Part shown: in pieces, positions 9,270 to 20,535 of the stretch | Position numbering within the stretch: the stretch's first letter is position 1 | Layout of the letters: each line of letters begins with the position of its first letter | Source of the DNA: Myrica gale | Lineage: Eukaryota > Streptophyta > Magnoliopsida > Fagales > Myricaceae | Direction: 5' to 3' | NCBI GenBank assembly: GCA_963930655.1 | Contig: OZ005600.1 | Span: forward strand, 16,336,501-16,400,500 | DNA length: 64,000 bases | Position numbers and translations under genes: made by a program | The notes under the pieces: model-generated | What the model was told of the DNA's origin: nothing | What the model saw: only the letters and a program-made list of their open reading frames with translations | The model's database searches: none

Positions 9270-11700
9270 TACTACAACAAATTTGGCCTTTTGGGACGGC
9301 TTTTCCCGTCCTAAAAAATCTGAATTTCATCCCAAAATTTTTTTTTGGGACAGAATCCGTCCAAAAATCTGAATTTCGTCCCAAAAAGTTTTTTGGGACA
9401 GAATATGTCCGTCATCCGGACTGTCTCAACAAACTCGTTACAAAATGTTTTTTGGGATGAAAATGGTGTTTCGTCCCCAAAAGTGCCCTTTTCGGGACAG
9501 GAATGATTTCGTCCCAAAATTAACTTATCGTTCGAACTCTTTAGAAGGGACTGTTGACGGTAATGATTGAACAGGTTTCGACAGAAAATTTAAATGCATT
9601 CGATAATACAACTAAACGTTCGAACAACCCTAAAAAATTTACATTCGATATTTTAGGAACCATTCTAAAAATTGCAACGTTTGTAACCTTTTTTTTTTGT
9701 TACAACGATTGATAACAAAAAAGTTTGGATGGAAAGTAAATACTTTTTCTAACATCGTTTAATCTGTTTCGATATATCGACCGTGGAATAAAAAATTGTT
9801 GTTTGAACATCTTATGAACGGAAACGATAACGTTGGATTTCGAATGTTAAAACAAACATTAGAAGGACTTATTTTTATTTATTTAGGAAATTTAAAAATT
9901 GCTATAAAATTATTAAAAATATATTATTAAATTAAAAAATTTAATTAACAAAATTGTCAATTAAATAATTAATCACAATATTCGAAACAATCAAATATAA
10001 TACACAATTAAAAAAATCAATCTTCGCAGTCCCGTGCATCCAACTCTGCCTTCATCTTTATCGTCCTACATCAAAAATTGTAATCAATATAACGCTTAAA
10101 TAATTGACAAAAATAATCGTTAAAAAAAGTCAACTGAATGAAAAATTACAATAACTTACCTATAGATCTACTCGATGTTGTTTTTTGTGAAGGTGATCCA
10201 ATATCAGCGTAGGAAAGTCTAAAGGCCCAGATAAGACTGATGCATCTGAAATATTATATGTAATATGTTTACACCAATCAAACGTATTGTGATCTATCGA
10301 TCAAGTTCAAAACGATTTTTTTTTTAGGAAAATTAGAAGTTTTGATGCACGACAAATCTAAATAAAAAAGTGTTGGGCCTGAAATGGACTTGCATCACTG
10401 TAACAATATTAACATCCACATTAAAACAATGGAGAGAATGATAAAAGCTTATATAACATTTCCAAACCAGCATATTTCATTGTATGGTAAAGAGCGATTG
10501 TCTGGTCAGTAGGGACTCGCTTATGAAAACTTTTTGGCCACACATCAGACCTACAAAGCAATTATTTGCATGTTCTAGTTTGAAAGGAAAGAACTGATTT
10601 TTAGGTCCGATGTGTGACCAAAAAGTTTTCAGAAGTCAAGCCCTACTGACCAGAGTAATGCTCTTTATTTCTTTCCATACAATGAAATATGTTGATTTGG
10701 AAAATGTTGTATCAGCTTTTGTCATTCTCTCCATTAGTTTTGTGTGGATGTTAATATTGTTACAATGATACAAGTACATTTGAGGCCTAACACCTTAAAT
10801 TTAGATTTTTTTTGCATAATATTAATCTTGTAAGTTTTCTTAAAAAAAAGTTCAAACATGTTCGAATGGCTACAATATACTCGAACGGTATAAAGGAATC
10901 ATTCAAACGTACTTGTCATCACTGTAAACGAACAATTTTAGCATACCGTTCGAACGAAAACTTTTACAATGTTCAAACGTTGCGCAAAACCAAGGCAAAA
11001 CAGGGACCTAAAATCTCCTAATCAATCCCCAAAACATGTTTGTTTACACCTAAAATATGCAGTCAACACCTCTAAACACGTATGAGACTAATCATAAGCA
11101 TTTAAACATCAATTTCCTCCACAAATCCAAATCATAACAACAAAAATTATTACCTAAAAAACTAATAAATTCATTCATAAAGATGATAAATTTTACCTCC
11201 AAAACAAAAAGAAGCTCCATTTGAGCATATTTATACAAGAATGAGATAAAAATGTAAGATTTGTGTAGAAAAAAAACTAAGGCGAATTTGTGGTGTTTTA
11301 AAAGGGTCAGGAAATGAGCAGGAAATGGGCAGGAAAAAAACGAGTTTGTAGGTCTCATTCAAACGTTGTTTGCTACGTTAGAACATTTGCCAAAAAATGG
11401 GTAGGAAAAAAGAGCGCTTAATTTACTGTTCGAACTTTATTTTCAAACGGTCAAACAACTATTTGTTATCTGAACGACACAATTTTATGCTTTTTAGCGC
11501 TCATTCGAATTATTCTTTTCTTTTAGAACGGTAAGCCAAAAAAGAGCGGTAAAAAAGCACGCATAAACTCCCGTTCGAACATATATTTCGCTAGAACATA
11601 TATTTTTCTACAAGAATGACGACGTCTTTGTTTTCATTCTCGTTCTAACGGTTGTCTAACAGAGTTTCGAACGTTTTTTCTGAAATACGGTGTCGTTTCA
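9270..11700 (+). mobile_element. CACTA (En/Spm-like) element, left end
   Basis: Starts TACTACAACAAATTTGGCC, one base from the plant CACTA terminal consensus CACTACAAnAAA. It is followed by the usual subterminal array of GGGACGG / CGTCCCAAAA words in both orientations (9290-9530). After 9540 the region is scattered with TTCGAAC/GTTCGAACG words. The matching right terminus was not found. The same word family resumes at 16790-17960, so this may be the left half of one element split by the pararetrovirus relic at 12190-16340 (inference). Confidence 0.55.
10355..10807. repeat. Long inverted repeat (foldback / MITE-like), about 200-bp arms
   Basis: The left arm from AATCTAAAT (10355) is mirrored by the right arm ending ATTTAGATT (10807). 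Matching pairs include CTGGTCAGTAGGG with CCCTACTGACCAG, ATATTTCATTGTATGG with CCATACAATGAAATAT, and GTTACAATATTAACATCCACA-type stretches. The loop is about 50 bp around 10575. There is no protein. It lies inside the CACTA-like left half. Transcription would give a long hairpin RNA. Confidence 0.8.
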
Positions 11701-11704
11701 TGGT

Positions 11705-12190
11705 GTTTTAAGGTATAAGGTATTATAGATTATGTATATGTATAAGGTAATATATTAGATACTATTATATAATATGTATAAGGAGGTAATATATATTAAG
11801 TAATATGTACAAGTTACTTTTATATAATATGTAGAAGGTAATATACATTAAGTAATATGTACAAGGTCCTATTATATAATATGTATAAGCTATATTACAT
11901 AATAGGTACAATATACTATAAATTAAGTAATATGTACTAGGTACTATTATATAATATGTATAAGGTATTATTATATAATATGTATAAGGTATTATGTAGA
12001 AGGTATTATATATTAAGTAATATTTACAAGGTACTATTATATAATATGTATAAGGTAACATATATTAAGTAATATGTACAATTCACTATTATATAATATG
12101 TATAAGGTATTATTATATAATATGTACAAGATACTATATATTAAGTAATATGTTCAAGATACTATATAATAAGTAATATGTACAAGGTTG
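11705..12190. repeat. AT-rich minisatellite
   Basis: Many imperfect tandem copies built from ATTATATAATATGTATAAGG and TATTAAGTAATATGTACAAG words, changing order from copy to copy. No coding potential; the minus-strand open frame across it is only the repeat read as Tyr/Ile-rich peptide. It lies directly at the left border of the pararetrovirus-like sequence. Confidence 0.85.
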
Positions 12191-13028
12191 ATGAATATAT
12201 GTATCAATGGGCAAAAAGTAAACCAGTGGATCTGATTCCAACTGTAAACTGGATTGAAATGAATGATAAAATATCGGTAATAATATCTAAACATACTTTT
12301 GATTTGTTTAGACATTTGTTTAAAATGTTGTTAAAAGCTATTATTTATCTTTAAAAACGTTGGAATTCATCTGGAACCATTGGATTAGCAATAAAACCCA
12401 TGTTGGCATCTGGGCGGACCCTGTTTGTGTAACCCGTTTTAAGCTAGATAATATCTCTAAACAGTTATTTAAACGATCAAATAGTAAGCTTAGTATGACA
12501 AGTACTAGTATGGATCATTGCATAGATAACAATGCATCATCCTCGTCTCATCTTAATATTGATGATTATCATATTTCTTTATGAGATAAGAAGCCCTTGA
12601 ATAATTGGTTTATATCCAAAGACAAGGACTCACATTTATACAAGTATTCTACTTTTTTATTTCATATTGATTATGCAATCAAAACTATTGAACAATTAAT
12701 ACCCATTAGCAAATAATATGAATAATTACATCTCATAAATACCGACATGATAAAAAAATATAATGTTCAAGGTTTTAAATACATGCATATGGGTTTAGTT
12801 CAAATAGCTGCAGCACCCTTAACACGACAAGATTTGAATGCATCTCTTCTTCTCTGTTTACAAGATGAAATACATAACCAATTTTGAAGTTCTTTACTTG
12901 GAATTGTTGAATCTTCCCTACATCAATGACGCATATATTTTAATTGTTATCCTTGTTTTCCCTTTTCTTTATACACAACCATTTTGCCTTCTTTGATATT
13001 AAACATCAAATCTTCGGGCTATGAAAAC
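12190..13028 (+). pseudogene. Endogenous pararetrovirus (Caulimoviridae-like) movement-protein region, decayed
   Basis: The most telling frame (about 12755-13026) contains KYMHMGLVQIA, then PLTRQDLNASLL, and later IYFNCYPCF. These are hallmarks of the 30K-type movement-protein domain in plant pararetroviruses and their endogenous copies (family knowledge, from memory of the pattern). The upstream part (12190-12590) has PTVNWIEMNDK and FKLDNISKQLFKR, also of that type. At least two in-frame TGA codons (near 12886 and 12928) and frame changes show it is dead. The homology breaks off at the CACTA-like insert and resumes after 15510. Virus genus is not resolved; petuvirus/florendovirus-like is a guess. 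Confidence 0.55.
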
Positions 13029-15510
13029 CAGCAAGAGTAACCGACTTATTTTTGTTATGAAACATAGAAAGGTATTGTTACTAAAAGTCAAAAATTAAAT
13101 CCACTTTCACGGTTGTCATTTAGCGCTAAGCCTTCTTCCATTATCTTTCCGACGTGTTCACTTCTCTCTCTCTTTTCTCCCATTTTTCTCTTCTCAAATT
13201 CAAATTCTTTATTTCTTTTCCCTTTTGCAAAGCCATCACTAGGACTCGACATCGGCTTTGAAAGATGGGGTTTTGGCACAACACTTCTGTTCCGTGCACC
13301 TAGGCTCTGTCACTGTCAGCAAAACTCACAACCAAGGGGTTATAAAAGTCTCGTTGCATCAATGTTTTCATCTTCCTGTTCAATTGACTCACACCCTGGC
13401 TCTTATTTCTCACAGATTCTTTTTCACTGTTCTATTTTAGCATAATTTTCTAATAATGGTCTCTTTTCATTCTTTTTGTTGGCTCATCAAATTTGCCTTC
13501 TCCTTATGTAGGATGCTGATGTACATGTTCCCTTCTTCTAGGGTAATGATTCTAAAGGCCATCTTGTTCTTTCAGATGATGATGAAATTGTGAAGAAGGG
13601 CTGCAGGAAATCTTTTGCACCATTTCCTAAAGGTATGTCTATAATCATGTGGATTTGTTCTCATCCTTGGTGGAAAAATCTTTGAAGTTGATTTAGGACC
13701 ACAATGTGAAACATAACGATGTGGGTAATTTTAACTGTATGATCGATAGAATAATGTCGTGGTCGGCACATGTTCTATATTTGTTTTCTCTGATGCTAAA
13801 TTTCCCAATGCCTTGTTTAGCTACATGGTTCTTTTTTCCATGCAGCTCTATTGAGTTCTATGCTAAATGTATAAACAGGAGCCTATGCAATTTTCAAAGG
13901 ATTGACTAATTTCTTTGCCCACCTTCCATCCTAGGCCTGCAACTATGTAGTCCTGTAAAGGGTAGGGTTCTAAGCATAACATGGAAGATGAAGAAGAAAT
14001 ATGAAGGCATCACATAGAAGGACGCTGGTAATTTTTCCTATTCATTTCTCATACTGTTATCCGAAAATAAGTCGGTTCTTCTTTCCAGTTTAAGATTTGA
14101 TTTCACTGTTTCTTCTTATTAAACTTTGCTAGTAAAATTTCGCTTCTTCAGAGTCTTATATTTGTTCTTCATACTTTCTTAGGTTGCCAACTGATGTTTA
14201 TCACAAGACAAAGGAAGCCGAGAGAGAGATCCTCTCCAATGACTCGGGGAGCCAAATGGGCTTCTTTTAATCTCCTTAGTCCCAACCATCTCCTGTGGTT
14301 GGCAATATAACTGACAGAATTGACTTGATGCAGTTGAGTCTAGTTTATTTGTTTAGTTAATGCTTCTTTTTATGCCATATAGAAGAAAAAAAAGACTGGT
14401 AAGATCTTAGGTGACCTTGAAAATCATCAGTGTAGAGATGTAGATGTTCCCTTGTAGGAGGTTTAGCTAAAGAAAAGGCAAAAAATTTCTGCTAGATTTC
14501 CTACTATTCATAGCAATGCTGATATACATTGCAAATTATAGTAGCTTTCCTGATCAACTATTCTCATCTCAATGTGTTTACCATCTCAATATATACACTT
14601 GTTATGTGCTAACATATTTTTTATTTTTACAGAATTATTCTCAAGCACTTGATGTGCACCGAAAGTTTAGAAGGAATACAATGACATTCGGTTACAAAGA
14701 GCCCATAAAAATACAACATCACACAAATACATAACAGCCTAACACTAAGTGATGCCCGAAGGTTGATATGGAGCTGCAGCTGACTTGGAGGATGCTTGGG
14801 CTGTAGGTGACTTGCAGGACACTTACTGAGTTTAGTGAAACAAAATGTGTCGCTGTTGATTTGGTTGCTTCTATTTTCATTGAGATTGCCCTAGTGTTCA
14901 TAACACCTCTCTTTGCCCAATCGATTGTTCACTCTGTTCCTATGAAACCATGGGACCCATTGTAATCTTCAATGTAATCTATTTGCAACGCTCTATGTAA
15001 AACTCAGGAAATTAAATTGCTATATGGAAATCTATGGAAACCAATGCCCACATATTTGAAATTGGCCGATATTCGTTCCACGATCCCTATGACAATAACA
15101 CACATTGGAAATTTCCCACAAAATTGCGTACCATCACCAAAAAGCCGCAGAGCTACAATTTCCACCATGAAGAGAACAATGATGTCGATGCACAGAAGTT
15201 CGTTACAGGGGACAATGACAACAGGACATAGGTGGTCGACCAAGGAGCAACTGCGACCACCCATTGTTTTGGTCGAGATAGACATAACATCAAGGACGGA
15301 GATGTATTACCTCTCCCCACGATTGTTTCGGTCGAGATAGACAGAGCATTGGTGATGGGGGCACATGGTCGTCAAGGTTGGGCAATGAGGACGTGGCTAC
15401 CTCGACTAGTCTTCGACGACCCAAAGTCATGGCCAAAAAGCTTTTCCGGTGGATTTTTATGGTATTTCCTATGGCTGCCATCGTCGACAAAGACCAACTT
15501 TCTTGTAGTG
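13029..15510. mobile_element. CACTA-like insert splitting the pararetrovirus relic
   Basis: The right end reads TTTCTTGTAGTG (15499-15510), the exact inverse of the plant CACTA terminus CACTACAAGAAA. The left end is weaker: CAGCAAGAG after AAC (13026-13028), with GAC following the right end as a possible 3-bp target duplication (2 of 3 bases). The pararetrovirus-type reading stops at the left border and resumes at the right. The interior has exon-like pieces separated by AT-rich intron-like stretches (about 13540-13632, 13935-14030 and 14185-14330) but nothing I recognise. A captured host gene is possible. No transposase is seen. Confidence 0.5.
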
Positions 15511-16340
15511 GACCAATACCTTGATGTCGTATACCGGCTCATTATAAACTCATGAAAACTACTCTTGACCCACGATCTAAGGTTCGTCCTTTTTCTGGTG
15601 AAACTATAATTTTAAATACCAGCACTGAATTTTCAAATGTCACTACCCCTCATATGATAAAATGGGATGAAATTATTCTTCACGACCAATGGAAACTTCC
15701 TTTAGTTGTTCCTCATCCTAAAAATGAAAATAAACAAATTGAATACTTTGCTCAACATAGCGATGATTTTCTTACACTTCCCTTTCTTAATAACAGACAA
15801 AGCACAAATTCTCGTTTATCTATTAATTCTAGAACTTCTAGTTCTAAAAAATTTAAATCTCCCTTTAATACTTTCCCTCCTAGTATTTCTACTTTTCCTA
15901 CAAGTATTCCACCAAGTATAAAAATTCCTGAGATAATTAGAACTAGAACTGATACACCCATTCAATTACCCCTTTATGAAACTTCACAAGAACCTCTTTT
16001 GATTCCTGAAGAAAAAACTTCCCATATGATATCTGAAGCTTCTTCTCCTCAAAGCTCTCATTTCTTTCATATTTTACGAACGAATTTCAATTTAAATAAA
16101 TATATCATTAGAAGAGATTTTCAATCTTCGAAAAATTCTGCAAAAAGAAAATGGGTTTTAGATACTTATAATTCTGATGAAAAATATATTATTCGGACAA
16201 ATTATTATAATTAAATGATAACTGTCCAACAACATATCCCTTTATTTCTATGGTTTGAAAAAAAAATTTCTCTAAAAGTTTTGACTAAAGATATCCCTTG
16301 GATTACTTATGATCAAAAGTGGGCAAGGCGCTCTATGAAA
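15511..16340 (+). pseudogene. Endogenous pararetrovirus relic, region downstream of the movement protein
   Basis: A 220-codon frame (15552-16214) followed, after one TAA at 16212-16214, by more sequence in the same frame to about 16340. It has FSNVTTPHMIKWDEI near the start, a Ser/Pro/Thr-rich middle and a C-terminal block ending with PLFLWFEKK and PWITYD. This order (conserved FSNVT..W block, disordered linker, KRxW and WF motifs) is what I recall of the polyprotein segment between movement and capsid domains in endogenous caulimovirid copies. The first codons after 15511 appear to continue the movement-protein tail, one frame off. The relic ends against the minus-strand transposon gene at about 16345. 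Confidence 0.5.
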
Positions 16341-16344
16341 GTGA

Positions 16345-16757
16345 TGATTGTAATAAGTACTGGTCCTCCCCAGTCATCATGTCGTGGCAGGCTCCACGTC
16401 ATGATAGACACCAATTTGCCTCGGAATGCGCATGTAGGTGGAGAGTGCATTGGGGGAGATCCAACATGAGACCTCTCACTCGTCTTCGTAGGTGTCGACA
16501 TTTTACAGAACACTGTAAAACTCAACGACCATATTTGTGTACGGTTGGCCCGTACAATAGAGCACACTTTCACAATGATATTGGCTGAATATCTCGTCAA
16601 TCGTGCGACCATAGAATTGAAACACCAAAAATTCGTATGTACTAACCGGCCTCTCTGCCACTATTGTGCGCGTACGAATAATCGCTTGCCTCTCAGCTGC
16701 AGTCAGTGGTCTTTGCTGTGTGGAAGAAGAGGAAGACACACTTGATCTATTTTCCAT
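16345..16757 (-). pseudogene. Transposon-encoded protein, resembles the 'putative plant transposon protein' domain, truncated
   Basis: Starts MENRSSVSSSSSTQQRP (16757) and contains a TYEFLVFQFYGRTIDEIF stretch and VLYCTGQPYTNMVVEFYSVL. It hits a stop at 16503-16505, after which the same frame continues with NVDTYEDE, EVSCWISP and MRIPR until about 16345. The pattern (hydrophobic block, Y-x-x-x-VxEFY, then a short beta-rich stretch) is shared with the plus-strand protein at 24204 and with an uncharacterised domain common in plant mobile elements. The 3' end appears cut by the pararetrovirus relic. It is surrounded by TTCGAAC words. Confidence 0.4.
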
Positions 16758-16759
16758 TT

Positions 16760-17960
16760 TAAGTTAATCTAAAAAAGGAAAAAATGTTAGAATGGTGCAA
16801 CATAGAATGAATATACGTTCGAACGGACATTAATGAAGCATCAAACGAACTTAGAATGAAAGTGATAAACATCGAACAGTAAAGTAATTTCGAGCGAACA
16901 ATAATATCTTCAACCGAATATGTAACTAAGCATTGAACGAAATATTCCTTTATCTAACGAAAAACGTTCGGAATACTATAGGTATACCGTTCGAACACTG
17001 TAGCTCGAAAAAGATCATGGCCGAGTCATTAAAACTCTCTAAAACTATACCTTTCTACATCAAAACCAATACGAAACAATCCTAAACTAACTACAAACAC
17101 CCATATTCATCAACATGCATAATATTTTACAATTTTATTAACATATTCAAGGTTGAATTCAATACGCAAAATCAACCACAAAATCTTACAAAAACATGTT
17201 TTAATCCGTGAAAATGCATTAAAAAACATACCTAGAGTGTGTAGGACTAGAAAGGATGCAATCTACGGACTGAAAATGACAATGGAGATTGAGAGGAGTT
17301 TAAGAGAATTTGAGAGAGAGAGAGGGGACGTATAGGTTGCCGAAATGATATATGAATATGAGGCTCGGGTGTTATAATATTTGAACGAGCGTTCAAACAC
17401 GTTTGAACGTGTAGGGGAAAAATCATCCGAAACCGTTCATTATCCAACTGTTCATATCTAAACCATCAATGATCATTGGAACGGGTAACAATAAATGTTC
17501 GAACGGTAATATGAAAATATAAAATTTATGGTGATTGGACTTGCATTTGTGGGGGTGGTTGGAAAAGTGGCGTTCGAAGCCGTTCAAATGTTTGACGGGT
17601 TTTCGAGATGCGCACCCTTATCCCTAAAGATTCTCTCATGTTTGAACATTAATTTTAAAGAACAAATGTAAGTTTCATTTTTCCTATATTTTGTTTTACG
17701 TTCGAATGATTGGTATCATTTCGGAGTTAGAACGAGTAAATTTCGTTCAATGTTTTGTAATATAATGTCGTATAGGGTTCAAATGTATAGTGTTTCGGTA
17801 AAACGTATGCCGCTTCATATTATGTCACTCAAAAGTTAGTTCGAATGTTTTTTAATAAACGTCTGAACTGATACAGTATTGTAGGTGAAACTTTTCAGTA
17901 ACGAAAATTAAATGTGTAAATAACATTTGAGTTATAGTTCGAGAGTTACAACTGAAGATT
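16760..17960. repeat. Region rich in TTCGAAC/GTTCGAACG words
   Basis: About fifteen copies or near-copies of TTCGAAC, GTTCGAACG or TTTGAACG are scattered on both strands (for example near 16818, 16997, 17380-17410, 17499 and 17570). They lie upstream of the minus-strand transposon gene that starts at 16757. Dense, dispersed short words in both orientations are typical of subterminal binding arrays in CACTA elements. No gene is seen otherwise. No element terminus was found at the right edge. Confidence 0.5.
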
Positions 17961-18061
17961 TTCTAAAAATAGATTACTTTCTCCCTTTTGACCAAGGTAC
18001 ACCCTATTTGGACACAAAATATTATGAATTGTTTTTTGTAATGGAGAGGGCAAGCGGCGAC

Positions 18062-18828
18062 CAGGGTCGGCTCAAGGGTAAGACAACTTAGGCAGTTGTG
18101 CAAGAGACCCGTAATTTAAAAAAAAACAGAGAGAGAGAGAGAGGCACCTAAAAAGGGTGAAAAAACAAGGCAAGAAAGAAAAAATATTTTGTTTGTCGTA
18201 AAATGTGTTTTGCAGTATGCAAACTGTGGGTGTGATCTTGTGAAAAAAATGTGAATTCTTGAAAGTTGAAATAAAACAAGAATTAACAAATCTTGAAAGT
18301 GGAATATAAAAAATAAAAAATAAAAGCCAAGTGACGTCTTGAAACAAAGTAAGACTACAGACTGAGTGTGACCCTGTGAAAAGTGAAAATTCGTCTTTTT
18401 CTTTTACTAGGCAAAAAAAATGAAAATTCATGAAAGTTGAAACAAAGGTTACAAATTAAGCAAAACTAGGAAGTCGAGACTGGAATAAAAAAAATTAGAT
18501 TGTTTTCCAAATGCATGCATTCTTACAGAATACTCTTAATAATAACAGTGAGAAATGCATCGAGAAAAAGAAATATTTCAAAACTTAAACTAATAAAATC
18601 CTATTTACGGTCGATAATGTCATAAGAAAGACTAAATGGATTAGTAATTCTATCAATTGAAAGTAACATATTAACAAATCTTGAATATAAAAGTTTAACT
18701 AGTAATTTTACATCTCAAAAACTTAGAAAAATAATTTAAAAAAATAATTTAAAAAATTTATATAAAAGACCTAGTTTTAACATGGCCTTAGGCCTCATTT
18801 TTTATTGAGCTGGCCCTAGCAGCGACCT
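18062..18828. mobile_element. hAT-type non-autonomous element
   Basis: Left end CAGGGTCGGCTCAAGGG, right end ...GAGCTGGCCCTA, imperfect inverted repeats of the CAGGGCCGGC type seen in plant hAT elements. Flanks: GCGGCGAC (18054-18061) and GCAGCGAC (18829-18836), an 8-bp target duplication with one mismatch. The 767-bp interior is AT-rich and has no transposase. Confidence 0.75.
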
Positions 18829-18836
18829 TCAAGTGA

Positions 18837-19005
18837 GACAATATAAAATAGGGGGACTGAGAGAGAAAGGAGAGAGGTGATTGAGAGTTGAAGATCTGGG
18901 ACTGTAAGATTAAAATATTGTGAAAGTCGGGAAGAAAGAGAGAAATGAGAGAGGAGTTGAAAGTTGAAAAAGAGGGAGAGCGAGGGAGAGAAAAGTAAAA
19001 CAAGA
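18837..19005. other. GA-rich spacer
   Basis: Purine-rich (GAGAGAGG-type) sequence between the hAT element and the Mutator-like element. On the minus strand it looks like a CT-rich plant 5' UTR, but no gene follows. Confidence 0.3.
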
Positions 19006-20362
19006 CTAAATTACCTTACCAGTCCCTAGGGTTTAACGTTTTTCCTGATTGGTCCATAAGGTAAGTTTTGTCCTACAGGTGTCCCTGTGTTTTCTAACAT
19101 TTTCCATATTAGTCATGCCATCAGATAGGCAACAGAACTTGCATACGTGGCTGACGGAGATCACATCAGAACCAATAAATACCTAACACGTGTCACAAAA
19201 CGCCACATCATTAAAACGTTATAAAATGTGGGTCCCGCATCCAACATGTCATTCCACGTTGGATTAAATAAACCACGTAAGTTGTCAGTTGGTTCAACCC
19301 CTTCAACATCCAAAACAACGAAAAACAGGTTAGAGGGAGAAATCCCCAAATCACTCTTGAAAGCCTTCTGAACCAACAAGAACCCTAACTCATCTTCCCC
19401 AAATCTTTTCCAATTGATTCCCCGCATCAAGAACCCTAAGTCTTCTTCCCACATTCTCTCGCGATGAGCAGGAGAGTAGCATCCTCTTCCTCTGTGAGCG
19501 ATGATAGCCATGGTGGAGTGGATTCGGCAGAGCTGGAGGTGGAGGCCGACTCGCGACTGTGCTTATGCGGGCTAAAGGCACGGATCAAGACTAGCAAGAC
19601 GAAGGGGAACCCAGGCAGGAGATTCTTTGGCTGCTGTCGATATTCGATTAGTATTGAGGTGAGTTTGTTTAGCCTTTACTTTCGGATTTAGTAATTTATA
19701 TGTATTTTGGTTATCACTTGTGGCTAGGTTTTGGTTAGCACTTGTCTTTTGCAGCTTCTCAAATTTTGTGTAAAATTCCTCCTTTCAGCTGTGTTGGTTA
19801 GTGTTTCATAATGTTCTGTGACTTCTGTCTTCAGTTATTTGATTATTAACCTTAAAATTCGAGTGTCACTGATTCCTTTAAATACTTGTTTAAATTGATC
19901 ACTTGTGATTCCTTAGTGGCAGTGGTCCTGACTTGCTGATTTCTGCATAAAGTAGAAAATCTGTCAGAGATGAGGAGAATTTGGGTGTTCCTTTTGTTAG
20001 CATAATGTTTATGGTATATCTCAATAACATAAGGATTACACGAATGTCCTTAATATCAAAATATTCCCTGAAAAACACCGTAATTCAGTGCACAATGAAG
20101 TATACCTGCTGTCGGCAAATATACACGCTGTCATATTTTACAATTTCTATTTTTTAATGATGTGGTGTTTTGTGACATGTGTCAGGTATTTATTGGCTCT
20201 GACATGGTCTCCATCAGCAACGTATGCAAGTTCCGTTGCTTATCTGACGACAGAACTAATATGAGAAATGTTAGAAACCACATGAACACCCGTAGGACAA
20301 AACTTACCATAGAGACCAATCTGAGAAAATGTTAAACCCGAGGGACTAGTGAAGTAATTTAG
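19006..20362. mobile_element. Mutator-like element with ~200-bp inverted repeats around a GRF zinc-finger exon
   Basis: The left end starts CTAAATTACC (19006); the right end finishes GTAATTTAG (20362). The two ends match in reverse over about 200 bp, sharing GGTAAGTTTTGTCCTAC, AACTTGCATACGT, CCAATAAATACCT and CACATCATTAAAA. Flanks TAAAACAAG (left) and TAAAAAAAA (right) could be a decayed 9-bp duplication offset by a base or two, so the exact ends are provisional. There is no transposase. The element carries one recognisable host-like exon. Confidence 0.7.
19464..19658 (+). CDS. GRF-type zinc-finger protein, first exon only (probably captured)
   Basis: Starts MSRRVASSSSVSDDSHGG; then LCLCGLKARIKTSKTKGNPG and RRFFGCCRYS. 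The CxCG...NPGRRFFGC pattern is the GRF zinc finger found in many small plant proteins. The exon can end at a GAG|GTGAGT donor (19658/19659), the usual place for an intron in this family. The following exon with the remaining zinc ligands and coiled coil is not visible before the right inverted repeat. It is therefore probably a truncated captured gene rather than a working one. Confidence 0.6.
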
Positions 20363-20535
20363 CCTAAAAAAAAGACTTAATATTTTTGTTTCTTTTAAAC
20401 ATTGGAGTCCCACTACTAAAGTAACTTTAGTTATTCCTCTCACCGTTCTTTCTTCAAAACTTTTGGGAGGCCCGTTACCATGACTACTAGCTATTCACTA
20501 ACAAAATCCCCAGATTAGAAAAAATTTACAAAATT

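Noticed and set aside
11765..12061. 98-codon Tyr/Ile-rich frame
   Set aside because: It is the AT minisatellite translated; periodic without protein features.
19161..19511. 116-codon minus-strand frame overlapping the GRF exon
   Set aside because: Most of it lies in the inverted repeat and antisense to the GRF zinc finger; no motif.
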